Shown here one piece after another: positions 16,122 to 24,390 of a stretch of DNA of 33,459 nt. Position numbers and translations under genes: made by a program. Under the pieces are notes generated by a model. It made no database searches and was not told the DNA's origin. It worked only from the letters and a program-made list of their open reading frames with translations. Position 1 is the stretch's first letter. The number at the start of each line of letters is the position of its first letter. The stretch comes from Muribaculaceae bacterium (GTDB lineage Bacteria > Bacteroidota > Bacteroidia > Bacteroidales > Muribaculaceae), in contig VSPM01000029.1 in the NCBI GenBank assembly GCA_009775365.1, positions 1 to 33,459 of the forward strand, given 5' to 3'.

Positions 16122-17726
16122 ATGGCAAAGATAGATTTGGCTCAGTATGGCATCAAAGATGTCAAAGAGGTTATCTACAATCCCTCTTACGAGGAGCTTT
16201 TCAAAGCTGAGACTGACCCTTCGCTCGAAGGCTTCGAGAAAGGCACAGTGACTGAACTCGGCGCTGTAAACGTTATGACAGGCGTTTACACCGGACGCTC
16301 TCCTAAAGACAAATTCATCGTACTTGACGAAAACTCTAAAGACAAAGTATGGTGGACTACCGAAGAATACAAAAACGACAACAAGCCTGTGACTGAAAAG
16401 ACTTGGGACGCTGTCAAGGAGATAGCTATCAACGAACTTTCAGGCAAGAAGCTCTATGTGGTTGACCGTTTCTGCGGCGCCAACAAAGACACTCGCATGG
16501 CTGTGCGTTTCATCATGGAAGTGGCTTGGCAGGCTCACTTCGTGACTAATATGTTTATCGCTCCTACTGCCGAGGAGCTCGTTGACTTCAAGCCCGACTT
16601 CGTTGTCTACAACGCTTCCAAGGCTAAAGTCGAGAACTTCAAGGAGCTCGGCCTCAACTCTGAGACTGCAGTTGTGTTCAACACTACTTCAAGAGAGCAG
16701 GTAATCATCAACACATGGTATGGCGGCGAAATGAAGAAGGGTATGTTCTCTATGATGAACTATTACCTTCCCCAGCAGGGAATCGCTTCTATGCACTGCT
16801 CTGCCAACACCGACAAAGAGGGCAAGAACACTGCCATCTTCTTCGGCCTCTCCGGCACCGGCAAGACCACTCTTTCAACCGACCCGAAGCGTCTCCTCAT
16901 CGGCGACGACGAGCACGGCTGGGATGACAACGGCGTCTTCAACTTCGAGGGCGGATGCTATGCAAAGGTTATCAACCTCGACAAAGACAGCGAGCCTGAC
17001 ATCTATAAGGCTATCCGTCGCGACGCTCTCCTTGAGAACGTTACTGTTGACGCTGAAGGCAAGATCGACTTCGCCGACAAGAGCGTGACTGAGAACACTC
17101 GCGTGTCTTATCCTATCGACCACATCGAGAGCATCGTTAAGCCTGTCTCTGCAGGCCCGGCTGCCAAGAATGTGATCTTCCTTTCTGCCGACGCTTTCGG
17201 CGTGCTTCCTCCCGTGTCTATCCTCACTCCCGAACAGACTCAGTATTACTTCCTCTCCGGCTTCACTTCAAAGCTCGCCGGCACAGAGCGTGGCATCACT
17301 GAGCCGACTCCTACTTTCTCAGCTTGCTTCGGCCAGGCGTTCCTCGAACTCCATCCGACCAAGTATGCAGAGGAGCTCGTGAAGAAGATGCAGGCAAACA
17401 ATGCCAAGGCTTATCTTGTGAACACCGGCTGGAACGGCACAGGCAAGCGTATCTCTATCCGTGACACACGCGGCATTATCGACGCTATCCTCGACGGCTC
17501 TATCCTCAATGCCCCCACTAAGGTTATTCCTATCTTCGACTTCACTGTTCCTACTGAACTCCCCGGCGTTGACCCTAAGATTCTCGACCCGCGCGACACT
17601 TATGCTGATCCCGCTCAGTGGAACGAGAAGGCTACCAAGCTCGCCGACATGTTCATCAAGAACTTCAAGAAGTTTGAGTTCAATCCCGCTGGTAAGGCTC
17701 TCGTAGCTGCCGGCCCGAAGCTCTAA
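16122..17726 (+). CDS. pckA: Phosphoenolpyruvate carboxykinase (ATP)
   Basis: A 534-residue enzyme of the ATP-dependent PckA family. It interconverts oxaloacetate plus ATP and PEP plus CO2 plus ADP. In anaerobic Bacteroidales it usually runs toward oxaloacetate, feeding fumarate respiration and succinate formation while gaining ATP. Visible motifs: substrate loop GRSPKDK (58-64), YGGEMKKG (200-207), P-loop GLSGTGKT (242-249) and metal-binding LIGDDEHGWDD (259-269). Full length. Codon use (many T-ending codons such as GCT) differs from the C-rich neighbours and fits high expression. It is monocistronic: its own promoter and hairpin leader upstream, and a strong terminator directly downstream. 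Confidence 0.97.
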   Translation: MAKIDLAQYGIKDVKEVIYNPSYEELFKAETDPSLEGFEKGTVTELGAVNVMTGVYTGRSPKDKFIVLDENSKDKVWWTTEEYKNDNKPVTEKTWDAVKEIAINELSGKKLYVVDRFCGANKDTRMAVRFIMEVAWQAHFVTNMFIAPTAEELVDFKPDFVVYNASKAKVENFKELGLNSETAVVFNTTSREQVIINTWYGGEMKKGMFSMMNYYLPQQGIASMHCSANTDKEGKNTAIFFGLSGTGKTTLSTDPKRLLIGDDEHGWDDNGVFNFEGGCYAKVINLDKDSEPDIYKAIRRDALLENVTVDAEGKIDFADKSVTENTRVSYPIDHIESIVKPVSAGPAAKNVIFLSADAFGVLPPVSILTPEQTQYYFLSGFTSKLAGTERGITEPTPTFSACFGQAFLELHPTKYAEELVKKMQANNAKAYLVNTGWNGTGKRISIRDTRGIIDAILDGSILNAPTKVIPIFDFTVPTELPGVDPKILDPRDTYADPAQWNEKATKLADMFIKNFKKFEFNPAGKALVAAGPKL

Positions 17727-17776
17727 TATATAGAATATATAGCGAATAAAAATTTGTGTTTATTTATTATTGTAGT

Positions 17777-17818
17777 AAAGGAGGTTGAGGTTTTTTCTCA
17801 ATCTCCTTTCTTTTTTTC
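17777..17818 (+). terminator. pckA terminator
   Basis: Stem AAAGGAGGTTGAG / CTCAATCTCCTTT (one G-U pair, loop GTTTTTT region) followed by CTTTTTTT. A textbook intrinsic terminator 50 bases after pckA. The A-run on the opposite side may also let it end the minus-strand gene at 17856. Confidence 0.85.
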
Positions 17819-17855
17819 ATAGGCGGCAACACGCCCCTTATTCAACGACCAACGG

Positions 17856-20123
17856 CTACTCCTCAAGCCTCATCGCAATCCCTTCCACCGCCATGCCGGC
17901 TGCCGGCGACACTCTCGCCTTAATCTTGAAGAAGCGCCAATAGCCGGGCCATCTGCCTCTTATCGCCACGCCACGCCCTGTGGCCACATGGCTCCAGCCC
18001 ATGAGGTCGCGGCTGCCGTAGACGGACAGTTCACTTCCGGCCACGCCATTAATTCCGTCACCTCCCCGCCGCTCGCCGCTCAGACTCATCTCTTCATTTT
18101 CACGCGATATGCGAAGAGCCACGGCTCTAAGACGCTTCCACGACTCCCTGCCTCCCGGCTTCAGAGGGCGCGTGGTGAATTCAATCATCCCTTCGCCCGA
18201 GGCGCGAAGACACACCGCCCCGCTTCCCGAACCTGTGCCTGACACTCCGATGCCTGACTCTGCGCCGCCGCTCTTCACGACTGTGCCCTCTATGCGCATC
18301 ACCTCTCCGGAGTCTGTCACAAACTCGACTCTGCGGCCGCCAACAGTGACCGACCCGGCATCGCGGAGCCTGTGGGTGCTTATAAGCCCTGCATCCTTGA
18401 ATGTGCCGTCGTCGCTCTCTTTCAAAAGGAATATCCCCTCGCTTGTGAAAGCGTAGGCCGTGGGCGACGTGGCAGCCACAAGCCCCGACGAGCGGAATGC
18501 CCTGCACACGGCAATAACTCTCTCCACATCGAGCCTCATAAGCAGCGAATCGGGCATGACAAATGGGTTTCGCCTCGCGCTTCTCCACACTCCTCCACTC
18601 CAGCTGCCTGTCTCTATGTCTCCCCATTGACGCGCCGGAAGATTCACGGCCGGAGAATCCGGCTTATCCGGCTCCGCTTCGTCGTTTCTCTCACCATAAC
18701 CTCCCCAATAACAGGAGCCTCGCAATGAAGGGTGCCTCCTGAGGGGAAGCGTGATCTCATCGCCGCCGTGGCGGAGGGTGCATGTGCGCGCGTCAGGGTC
18801 AGGATGGAAAAGCCATCGCGGCGTGAACCCGGATTCGCCGCCGTAGGCCACGCTCTCTGAGAATGTGGGCGCAGGGGGTGGAGACAGAGTGAAGTCCCAG
18901 AGCATGAGCCTCCCGGAACACACGCCGCAGGCTGAGGCCGCCACGGGTGAATGCACGGCATAGCCGGGTGTGTAAGCCTCAAGCGACTCAAGACTTGACA
19001 GCGACCCGCAATTAAACTTCACATCCGAGAACTCTTCCATGCCGCAAAGCGATTCCGCAGCCACCTCCCCTATTTTGTGGAATGACGTCACTCCGGCAAT
19101 AGCCGAAGCCAGAGCGGCCTCATCAACAGGACGAGGGGCCCATCCCTGCACAATTGTGTCGCTCCACACCCTGTGCTCGCCCGCATGAGCGTCGGCATCT
19201 ATGCAATGCGTGAAGTTTTTGCACTCCGTGCGGTGAAGTGCCCTCATGCCGCCGGGAGCGGAGAGCGACACCGGTCGGGAGATGAATATGTCGAGATGTG
19301 AAATCACCCCCGCCCAGCGCGACAATGACTCTTGCGGCTTCACTCTCCACTGAAGGGCGCAGACGGCAGCCGCAACGCTCATCTTCATGGTTGCAACCGA
19401 AAAATCCGCACTGCCGGACACTATCGGCACTCCTGAGTTCGGAGTCATCAGCACCGGAGGGGAAGGGAGAATATGGGAGCCGTCGGCAAGGCGGTAGGCA
19501 GCCAAGGCAAAGAATGGCTCTGCAAAAAGCCCTGCCTCAGTCACCTCCCGCCCGAAATCATCAAGAAGCTGCGCAGCCTTCATCCCCCATCCATCGCCGG
19601 TTGGCTCACCCTGCTCCACAATCTGCGACGGGAGCATGTCGGGATGTATATGCCATCCTCCAAGCACCGATTTCTTCAAAGCGAACTCCACCGGAGGGGC
19701 GCCGGGCATCTCCCCGAGCTGCACCCATTTCCCTCTCTCATGGTCATAGAGGAAATAATGCAGGCCATCTTTTGCCGTAGCCACAGCCACATCCCCTATT
19801 CTCGCCACAGACGCAGCTCCCTCCGGCTCATCGAAAATCTCCGCGCCCTTCAGCCATTCCCTCACCCTCTCTTCGCCGTAGATTCCGCCCGGGCCGGTAA
19901 AACCGCCGGAGCCATCCGGGCCGGCCACACCACCGGAACCGCCCGAATCATCTGCATCTCCGGAGCTGTCCGAATCTGACACATTGCCGGAACTTACGGC
20001 CCCGCCGTTGCAATCCACAATTTCTGCATTGGCCACACTCTCCAACTCTCCGTCAGGGCAAGAATAATCCCCCGCGCCCGAACGCCTCCTCAACAAAATC
20101 GAAAAAACCTTGTCATCACTCAT
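17856..20123 (-). CDS. Phage-derived virion/tail-type structural protein
   Basis: A 755-residue protein without a signal peptide. Several segments match my recollection of a large structural protein of Bacteroidales prophages: KDGLHYFLYDHERGKWVQLG (about 119-138), ADGSHILPSPPVLM (213-226), RNPFVMP (518-524) then SPTAYAFTSEGIFLLKESDD (553-572), and the C-terminal SRDLMGWSHV (704-713) with RGRWPGYWRFFKIK (722-735). The prophage version is, as I recall, longer. Here residues 35-85 are a Gly/Ser/Asp-rich low-complexity linker of a kind I do not recall in it. Repeated beta-rich blocks suggest a beta-propeller or tail-needle-like fold, which is inference. It sits alone between pckA and tyrS, 13 kb from the terminase and portal genes, with an uninterrupted frame. 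Confidence 0.6.
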   Translation of the reverse strand: MSDDKVFSILLRRRSGAGDYSCPDGELESVANAEIVDCNGGAVSSGNVSDSDSSGDADDSGGSGGVAGPDGSGGFTGPGGIYGEERVREWLKGAEIFDEPEGAASVARIGDVAVATAKDGLHYFLYDHERGKWVQLGEMPGAPPVEFALKKSVLGGWHIHPDMLPSQIVEQGEPTGDGWGMKAAQLLDDFGREVTEAGLFAEPFFALAAYRLADGSHILPSPPVLMTPNSGVPIVSGSADFSVATMKMSVAAAVCALQWRVKPQESLSRWAGVISHLDIFISRPVSLSAPGGMRALHRTECKNFTHCIDADAHAGEHRVWSDTIVQGWAPRPVDEAALASAIAGVTSFHKIGEVAAESLCGMEEFSDVKFNCGSLSSLESLEAYTPGYAVHSPVAASACGVCSGRLMLWDFTLSPPPAPTFSESVAYGGESGFTPRWLFHPDPDARTCTLRHGGDEITLPLRRHPSLRGSCYWGGYGERNDEAEPDKPDSPAVNLPARQWGDIETGSWSGGVWRSARRNPFVMPDSLLMRLDVERVIAVCRAFRSSGLVAATSPTAYAFTSEGIFLLKESDDGTFKDAGLISTHRLRDAGSVTVGGRRVEFVTDSGEVMRIEGTVVKSGGAESGIGVSGTGSGSGAVCLRASGEGMIEFTTRPLKPGGRESWKRLRAVALRISRENEEMSLSGERRGGDGINGVAGSELSVYGSRDLMGWSHVATGRGVAIRGRWPGYWRFFKIKARVSPAAGMAVEGIAMRLEE

Positions 20124-20133
20124 AACAATAATA

Positions 20134-20171
20134 AATTTTGGAAGCCCTTGTCTTTAAGGACTTCCAAAATT
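20134..20171 (-). terminator. Near-perfect 16-bp palindrome between tyrS and the phage-like gene
   Basis: AATTTTGGAAGCCCTT / AAGGACTTCCAAAATT with a 6-base loop; the only imperfection pairs as G-U in minus-strand RNA. It lies 69 bases after the tyrS stop and 11 bases before the ATG of the downstream minus-strand gene. It can end tyrS transcripts, but its position also makes it a possible attenuator or operator for the next gene. The tail after the stem is TATTATTGTTATG, only moderately U-rich. Confidence 0.6.
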
Positions 20172-20239
20172 ATCATTATCCCTCCGGCATTCCGGGTTAT
20201 TCTGACCGCCGGCGCCCGCGAGTCCGCAGAGCCTTTCTG

Positions 20240-21532
20240 TCACTCGGCAATGAGCAGGAAGTAATTCTTCTTTCCGCGCTGTGCGAGGAGGTATTTGCCG
20301 TTGAGAAGTTCTTCGGCGCTTATAACGGCGTTCGGGTCGGTCACCTTCTTCTTGTTGATGCTCACGCCACCCTGCTGCACCATCTTGCGGGCCTCACCCT
20401 TGGATGCGAACACCCCGCTCTTGGCCGCCAGCAGGTCAAGCACAGGCACACCGGCCTCAAGCTCGCTCTTCGACACCGTGAAAGTAGGCACACCCTCAAA
20501 CACTTCGAGCAGTGTCTTTTCGTCGATGTGGCGCAAAGTCTCGTCTGCCTTGTTGCTGAAAAGAATCAGGCTTGCCTCCACAGCGGCGTTGTAGTCGGCT
20601 TCGCTGTGCACCATTATTGTAACCTCCCTGGCAAGACGCTTCTGCATGGGGCGCTGGCCCGGGTCTTGCGCATGTTCGGCCACAAGGGCGTCGATCTCCT
20701 CCTTGGTGAGAGAAGTGAAAATCTTGAGATACTTCTCTGCGTCGGCGTCGCTCACATTGAGCCAGAACTGATAGAACTTATAGGGGGAAGTGTAGCGCGG
20801 GTCGAGCCACACGTTGCCGCTTTCAGTCTTGCCGAACTTCCCGCCGTCGGCCTTCGTGATAAGCGGGCAGGTGAGGGCGTAAGCCTCGCCGCCGAGTTTG
20901 CGGCGTATGAGCTCGGTGCCGGTGGTGATGTTGCCCCACTGGTCGGAGCCGCCGAGCTGAAGCTTGCAATCCTTATCCCTGTAGAGGGTGAGGAAGTCGA
21001 AGCCTTGAAGGAGCTGATATGTGAACTCCGTGAAGCTGAGTCCGTCGCGAGCTTCGCCGTTAAGGCGCTTCTGCACCGAATCCTTGGCCATCATATAGTT
21101 AACAGTGATATGCTTACCTATCTCGCGTGCGAAGTCAAGGAAAGTCACATCTTTTGTCCAGTCATAGTTATTGACCATCTCCGCCTTGTTGGGTGCGTCG
21201 CTCTCGAAATCGAGAAATTTTGAGAGCTGCTTCTTGATAGCATCCTGATTGTGGCGCAAAGTCTCTTCGTCGAGCAGATTGCGCTCCAGGCTCTTGCCCG
21301 AGGGGTCGCCGATCATGCCGGTTGCGCCCCCTACGAGAGCCAGCGGCTTATGGCCGCAGCGCTGGAAATGGCGAAGCATCATCACGCCACAGAGATGCCC
21401 TATGTGAAGGCTGTCGGCTGTGGGGTCGATTCCGAGGTATGCCGTGGTCATACCCTTTTTAAGCTGTTCGTCTGTGCCGGGCATGACCGTGTGGATCATG
21501 CCACGCCAGGTAAGTTCTTCAATAAAATCCAC
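20240..21532 (-). CDS. tyrS: Tyrosyl-tRNA synthetase
   Basis: A 430-residue class I synthetase that charges tRNA-Tyr. Motifs: AYLGIDPTADSLHIGH with HIGH at 43-46, GGATGMIGDPSGKS, GGSDQWGN (194-201), KFGKT (232-236) in the KMSKS position, and a C-terminal S4 RNA-binding domain (about 360-425, GEARKMVQQGGVSINKKKV). The start is GTG at 21530-21532: the next in-frame upstream codons hit a stop, and starting at the first internal ATG (residue 12) would remove the conserved N-terminal helix. No T-box leader is visible. It follows the M28 gene with an 81-base gap that contains a GC hairpin. Confidence 0.96.
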   Translation of the reverse strand: MDFIEELTWRGMIHTVMPGTDEQLKKGMTTAYLGIDPTADSLHIGHLCGVMMLRHFQRCGHKPLALVGGATGMIGDPSGKSLERNLLDEETLRHNQDAIKKQLSKFLDFESDAPNKAEMVNNYDWTKDVTFLDFAREIGKHITVNYMMAKDSVQKRLNGEARDGLSFTEFTYQLLQGFDFLTLYRDKDCKLQLGGSDQWGNITTGTELIRRKLGGEAYALTCPLITKADGGKFGKTESGNVWLDPRYTSPYKFYQFWLNVSDADAEKYLKIFTSLTKEEIDALVAEHAQDPGQRPMQKRLAREVTIMVHSEADYNAAVEASLILFSNKADETLRHIDEKTLLEVFEGVPTFTVSKSELEAGVPVLDLLAAKSGVFASKGEARKMVQQGGVSINKKKVTDPNAVISAEELLNGKYLLAQRGKKNYFLLIAE

Positions 21533-21571
21533 TTTATTTCAGTATTAAGTTATTATCATATGAAAATTCCA

Positions 21572-21590
21572 CCGGCCCCTTGCAGGCCGG
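21572..21590 (-). terminator. GC hairpin after the M28 gene
   Basis: CCGGCC and GGCCGG arms around a 7-base loop, 24 bases after the M28 stop on the minus strand, followed by TGGAATTTTC. The U-tract is weak, so termination is probably partial. Confidence 0.45.
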
Positions 21591-21613
21591 CATCCGCCGC
21601 TACCGAGATTGCA

Positions 21614-22576
21614 TCAGTAGTTGTCGGATATGTATTGCGTCACCACTCTCCCTACCGCCTTGAGTGTGGCGGGGTCTATACCCTCCATGTTGTCAGACAC
21701 AGTGTGCCAGCGCGGATTAAATCCTGACTCATATTCAGGGTGATACTCTATGATGTCAACCGTGGGTATGCCGTGGGCTATCAGCTGCACATGGTCGTCG
21801 GTCACGGCGCTGCCAAGGCGGTTGAGGAATATGTCGCCATATCCCAGCGACTCTGCCGTGCCCCACAATGACTGCGCAAGACGCGGAGCGGCCTGCTCCG
21901 AGAAATACTCCCGGCAGAACACAGCCCCTTTCCCTCCCACCATGTCGAGCAGGATGGCCTCGTCGGGCATGTATCCCTCCACGGGAAGATGCTCCATAAA
22001 ATATCTCGCTCCCAATGCCCAGGAGTTTTCATCACCGTCTGTTCCCCAGTCTTCGGCGTCAACAAAGAGTATGTCCACACCCTTTCCCCCTTTCTCCTTC
22101 CCAATCTGGCGGGCGATCTCAAGAATCACACCCACGCCGCTGGCGCCGTCGTTGGCGCCGTCAACAGGCTTTTTCCTGTTGGCAGGGTCGGGGTCCTGGT
22201 CTGCCCACGGACGGCAGTCCCAATGGGCAAGGAGCAGTATGCGCTTTTCGGCCGACGGGTTGTAGCGCGCAAAAATATTAAGCGCGTCAAGAGGGGTGCC
22301 GTCGAATGCCTTCAGGGTGGCACGCTGTTCCGTCACCTCTGCCCCGTGCCGGCGAAGCTCGCTCACAAGCCATTCGCCACACCGGCGATGAGCCTCCGTG
22401 TTGGGCACCCTCGGCCCGAAAGCCACCTGGCGCCCCACATAACTATATGCGCTGTCGGCATCAAAACTCACCTCGGCCACTCTCTCTTCAGCGGCCACAG
22501 GCACAGCCGAAGCTTTTTTGCCGCCGCATCCGGCAAACGTCAATGCGGCTGCCAATATTAATGCTGTCTTTTGCAT
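21614..22576 (-). CDS. M28 family lipoprotein, glutaminyl-peptide cyclotransferase type
   Basis: A 320-residue lipoprotein with lipobox FAGC (Cys17), so membrane-anchored. The fold is a zinc aminopeptidase/glutaminyl cyclase: AFGPRVPNTEAH (52-63), LLAHWDCRPWADQD (115-128), DGANDGASG (139-147), FVDAEDWG (171-178), the VTDDH His (262) and RWHT (289-292). The order and the DAEDWG block match bacterial glutaminyl cyclases of Bacteroidetes rather than plain aminopeptidases. Such enzymes convert N-terminal Gln exposed after signal cleavage to pyroglutamate, protecting periplasmic proteins. A promoter -7 box ends only 5 bases before the ATG, implying a leaderless or nearly leaderless mRNA. Confidence 0.82.
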   Translation of the reverse strand: MQKTALILAAALTFAGCGGKKASAVPVAAEERVAEVSFDADSAYSYVGRQVAFGPRVPNTEAHRRCGEWLVSELRRHGAEVTEQRATLKAFDGTPLDALNIFARYNPSAEKRILLLAHWDCRPWADQDPDPANRKKPVDGANDGASGVGVILEIARQIGKEKGGKGVDILFVDAEDWGTDGDENSWALGARYFMEHLPVEGYMPDEAILLDMVGGKGAVFCREYFSEQAAPRLAQSLWGTAESLGYGDIFLNRLGSAVTDDHVQLIAHGIPTVDIIEYHPEYESGFNPRWHTVSDNMEGIDPATLKAVGRVVTQYISDNY

Positions 22577-22580
22577 ATCG

Positions 22581-22611
22581 CAAAGTTACTGCTTTTCGGG
22601 CAAACACACAA
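22581..22611 (-). promoter_or_regulatory. Promoter abutting the M28 start codon
   Basis: On the minus strand TTG, 20 bases, then TAACTTTG (22588 down to 22581), followed by CGAT and then the ATG (22576). With the usual start a few bases after the box, the transcript would begin at or next to the start codon. Confidence 0.6.
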
Positions 22612-22644
22612 CGCTTTTCTTGCCACTCCCTTGCGGCAGGAGCG

Positions 22645-23517
22645 TCATTTATTGGCGTCGGTGTCTTTTTCCTGTTCTTTTATCAGTTCCTTTTCTGCCT
22701 TATATCCGGCTATAATCTCTTCAAGCACCTCTTCTGGCACTTCGCGGCTATGCTTCCCGGGCATCTTATGACCCACTCTGAACTCATAGATTTTTGCCAG
22801 CCGATAAAACGAATAGACCGAATCATTGAACGCAAGGATGAACCCCGCCGTGCCGTAATGTACAGCCCCGTTGAGGAAATACGTCTTCACAAAGCGGAAG
22901 AATGGATAGGTGAGGATGTGAAACAGACCTACCTTCTTGTCTTTCATGGTCTCCATCTCTGCCGTGCCGTAGCGGTTTATGCGCTCTATCATATGGTCGA
23001 TTGAAGCCGGAATCTGAATCAAGGCCAGGTCTTTGCGGTTTGCGGGAATCTTCTTGACCTCTCCATCCACCACAGGCTTGGAATGTATCTCCGCAGGCCA
23101 GTCAACGGCCTCTCTCACGAAGAAGCGGAGATTATAGTCGGGGTAGACGCCGTGACGGAAACGGTCGAGAATAAAACTGCGGCGCGGAATGTAAAGCCCC
23201 TTAGCCTTCCCGGGCTTCAACACAAATTTATAAAGGTAGCCCCGCAGCTCAGGGGAGACAAGCTCGTCGGCGTTGACCACAAACACCCAGTCGAACCTGG
23301 CCTGGCTGATTGCAAAATTGCGTGCGGGCTCGCAATAGGTGTAATGTTTCTTAGGGAATGTCACAACGCGCGCCCCTTTGCTTTTAGCGATTTCAATGGT
23401 GTTGTCGGTTGACTCCATGTCACACACCACCACTTCGTCGAAGTCGCTCACGGAATCGAGCACTTTGGCAAGATGCAGCGCTGAATTATAGGTGTTGATT
23501 ATTACTGAGATTGCCAT
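22645..23517 (-). CDS. GT2 glycosyltransferase (WaaE/LOS core type)
   Basis: A 290-residue GT-A fold enzyme that moves a sugar from a nucleotide donor onto an envelope glycan. The N-terminus reads ISVIINTYNSALHLAKVL, the acidic pair is in VVCDMESTDNT (30-40), the DXD-equivalent is in VVNADELVSP (80-89), and Tyr/Arg-rich acceptor-site segments follow (GLYIPRRSFILDRF, YPDYNLRFF). This resembles lipooligosaccharide core beta-glucosyltransferases. The C-terminal about 60 residues hold hydrophobic and Lys/Glu-rich helices that may contact the membrane. It has its own promoter (23622-23651). Donor and acceptor cannot be told from sequence. Confidence 0.85.
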   Translation of the reverse strand: MAISVIINTYNSALHLAKVLDSVSDFDEVVVCDMESTDNTIEIAKSKGARVVTFPKKHYTYCEPARNFAISQARFDWVFVVNADELVSPELRGYLYKFVLKPGKAKGLYIPRRSFILDRFRHGVYPDYNLRFFVREAVDWPAEIHSKPVVDGEVKKIPANRKDLALIQIPASIDHMIERINRYGTAEMETMKDKKVGLFHILTYPFFRFVKTYFLNGAVHYGTAGFILAFNDSVYSFYRLAKIYEFRVGHKMPGKHSREVPEEVLEEIIAGYKAEKELIKEQEKDTDANK

Positions 23518-23621
23518 TTTTGTTCATTATTAAAAATTCTACATAATACATATATTCGGCATATTTCCGACTCAGGACGATGCCTTTTCGCATCAACTAC
23601 TCTCATTTTGGTTATCTGCCA

Positions 23622-23651
23622 CAAATTTAACACTTAAATTTTGTTTCTCAA
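23622..23651 (-). promoter_or_regulatory. Promoter of the GT2 gene
   Basis: Minus strand: TTG (23651-23649), 19 bases, TAAATTTG (23629-23622). It is about 105 bases before the GT2 start, within the divergent gap shared with the SprT-like gene. Confidence 0.6.
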
Positions 23652-23688
23652 CGTTTTTTTTATTTTCTTTGAAAAATTTTTACACCTT

Positions 23689-24390
23689 ATGACTCCTGAC
23701 CTTACTTTTGTAACAGAAACTTTCAGAAAATTCAATCTCCTGATTTTCTCCACCGGCTTGCCTCTGCCCAAGATATGCCTTACTCATGCACGCACTTTCA
23801 GGGGGAAACTTGTGTACCGCAGGCGGATCTCTCCCCTCGGCTCAACCACAAGCGACTTCGAGCTGAGGATAAGCGCCGACTACGACGCGCCGGAGGAAGA
23901 TTGGGAGGATGTGGTGATCCATGAGATGATTCATCTTTATATCGCTTTCAACGGAATCAAAGACTCCTCATCACACGGCCCTGTGTTCAGGAAGATGATG
24001 AATGACATCAATCTCAAACACGGGCGCAACATAACTGTGTCGACACGCACCACAAAGGAGCAACAGGATTCCGACAAAAGGGTACGCGGGCACTTTCTCT
24101 GCATCGTAAAATTCAGCGACGGACGCCTCGCTGTGGCGCCCGTCGCTAAGTCTCGTGTGTTTCAACTCTGGAACGAGTTTGAAAAATTCCCTAATGCTGT
24201 GGCGTTGAAATGGGTAGGCTCCACCGACCCCTGGTTCAACCGTTTCCCACGGGTGATAAAGACCAAGCTTTATCTAACCTCGGCCACCGAGCTCCTGCCC
24301 CACCTGAAAGGGGGGCTGCTGCTCGGAAGAGACGGCAACACAGTCAGAGTGGTCAGCCAACGCTGCTCCCCGGACGAACTTCTCCCGTAG
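23689..24390 (+). CDS. SprT-like zinc metallopeptidase domain protein
   Basis: A 233-residue cytoplasmic protein with the SprT signature: HEMIH (78-82) and a third ligand His in SSSHGPVFRKMM (96), preceded by DWEDVVI. SprT/Spartan domains cleave DNA-protein crosslinks in some relatives, but the bacterial role is mostly unknown. A basic C-terminal part has no clear zinc ribbon. An upstream TTG at 23641 is in frame, but the ATG at 23689 removes a Phe-rich, non-conserved N-terminus encoded by a T-rich leader, so I prefer it. The 3' end overlaps metG by 38 bases, tail to tail. Confidence 0.75.
   Translation: MTPDLTFVTETFRKFNLLIFSTGLPLPKICLTHARTFRGKLVYRRRISPLGSTTSDFELRISADYDAPEEDWEDVVIHEMIHLYIAFNGIKDSSSHGPVFRKMMNDINLKHGRNITVSTRTTKEQQDSDKRVRGHFLCIVKFSDGRLAVAPVAKSRVFQLWNEFEKFPNAVALKWVGSTDPWFNRFPRVIKTKLYLTSATELLPHLKGGLLLGRDGNTVRVVSQRCSPDELLP

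Noticed and set aside
21533..21613. T-box or riboswitch before tyrS
   Set aside because: The gap is only 81 bases and no T-box core or antiterminator could be found.
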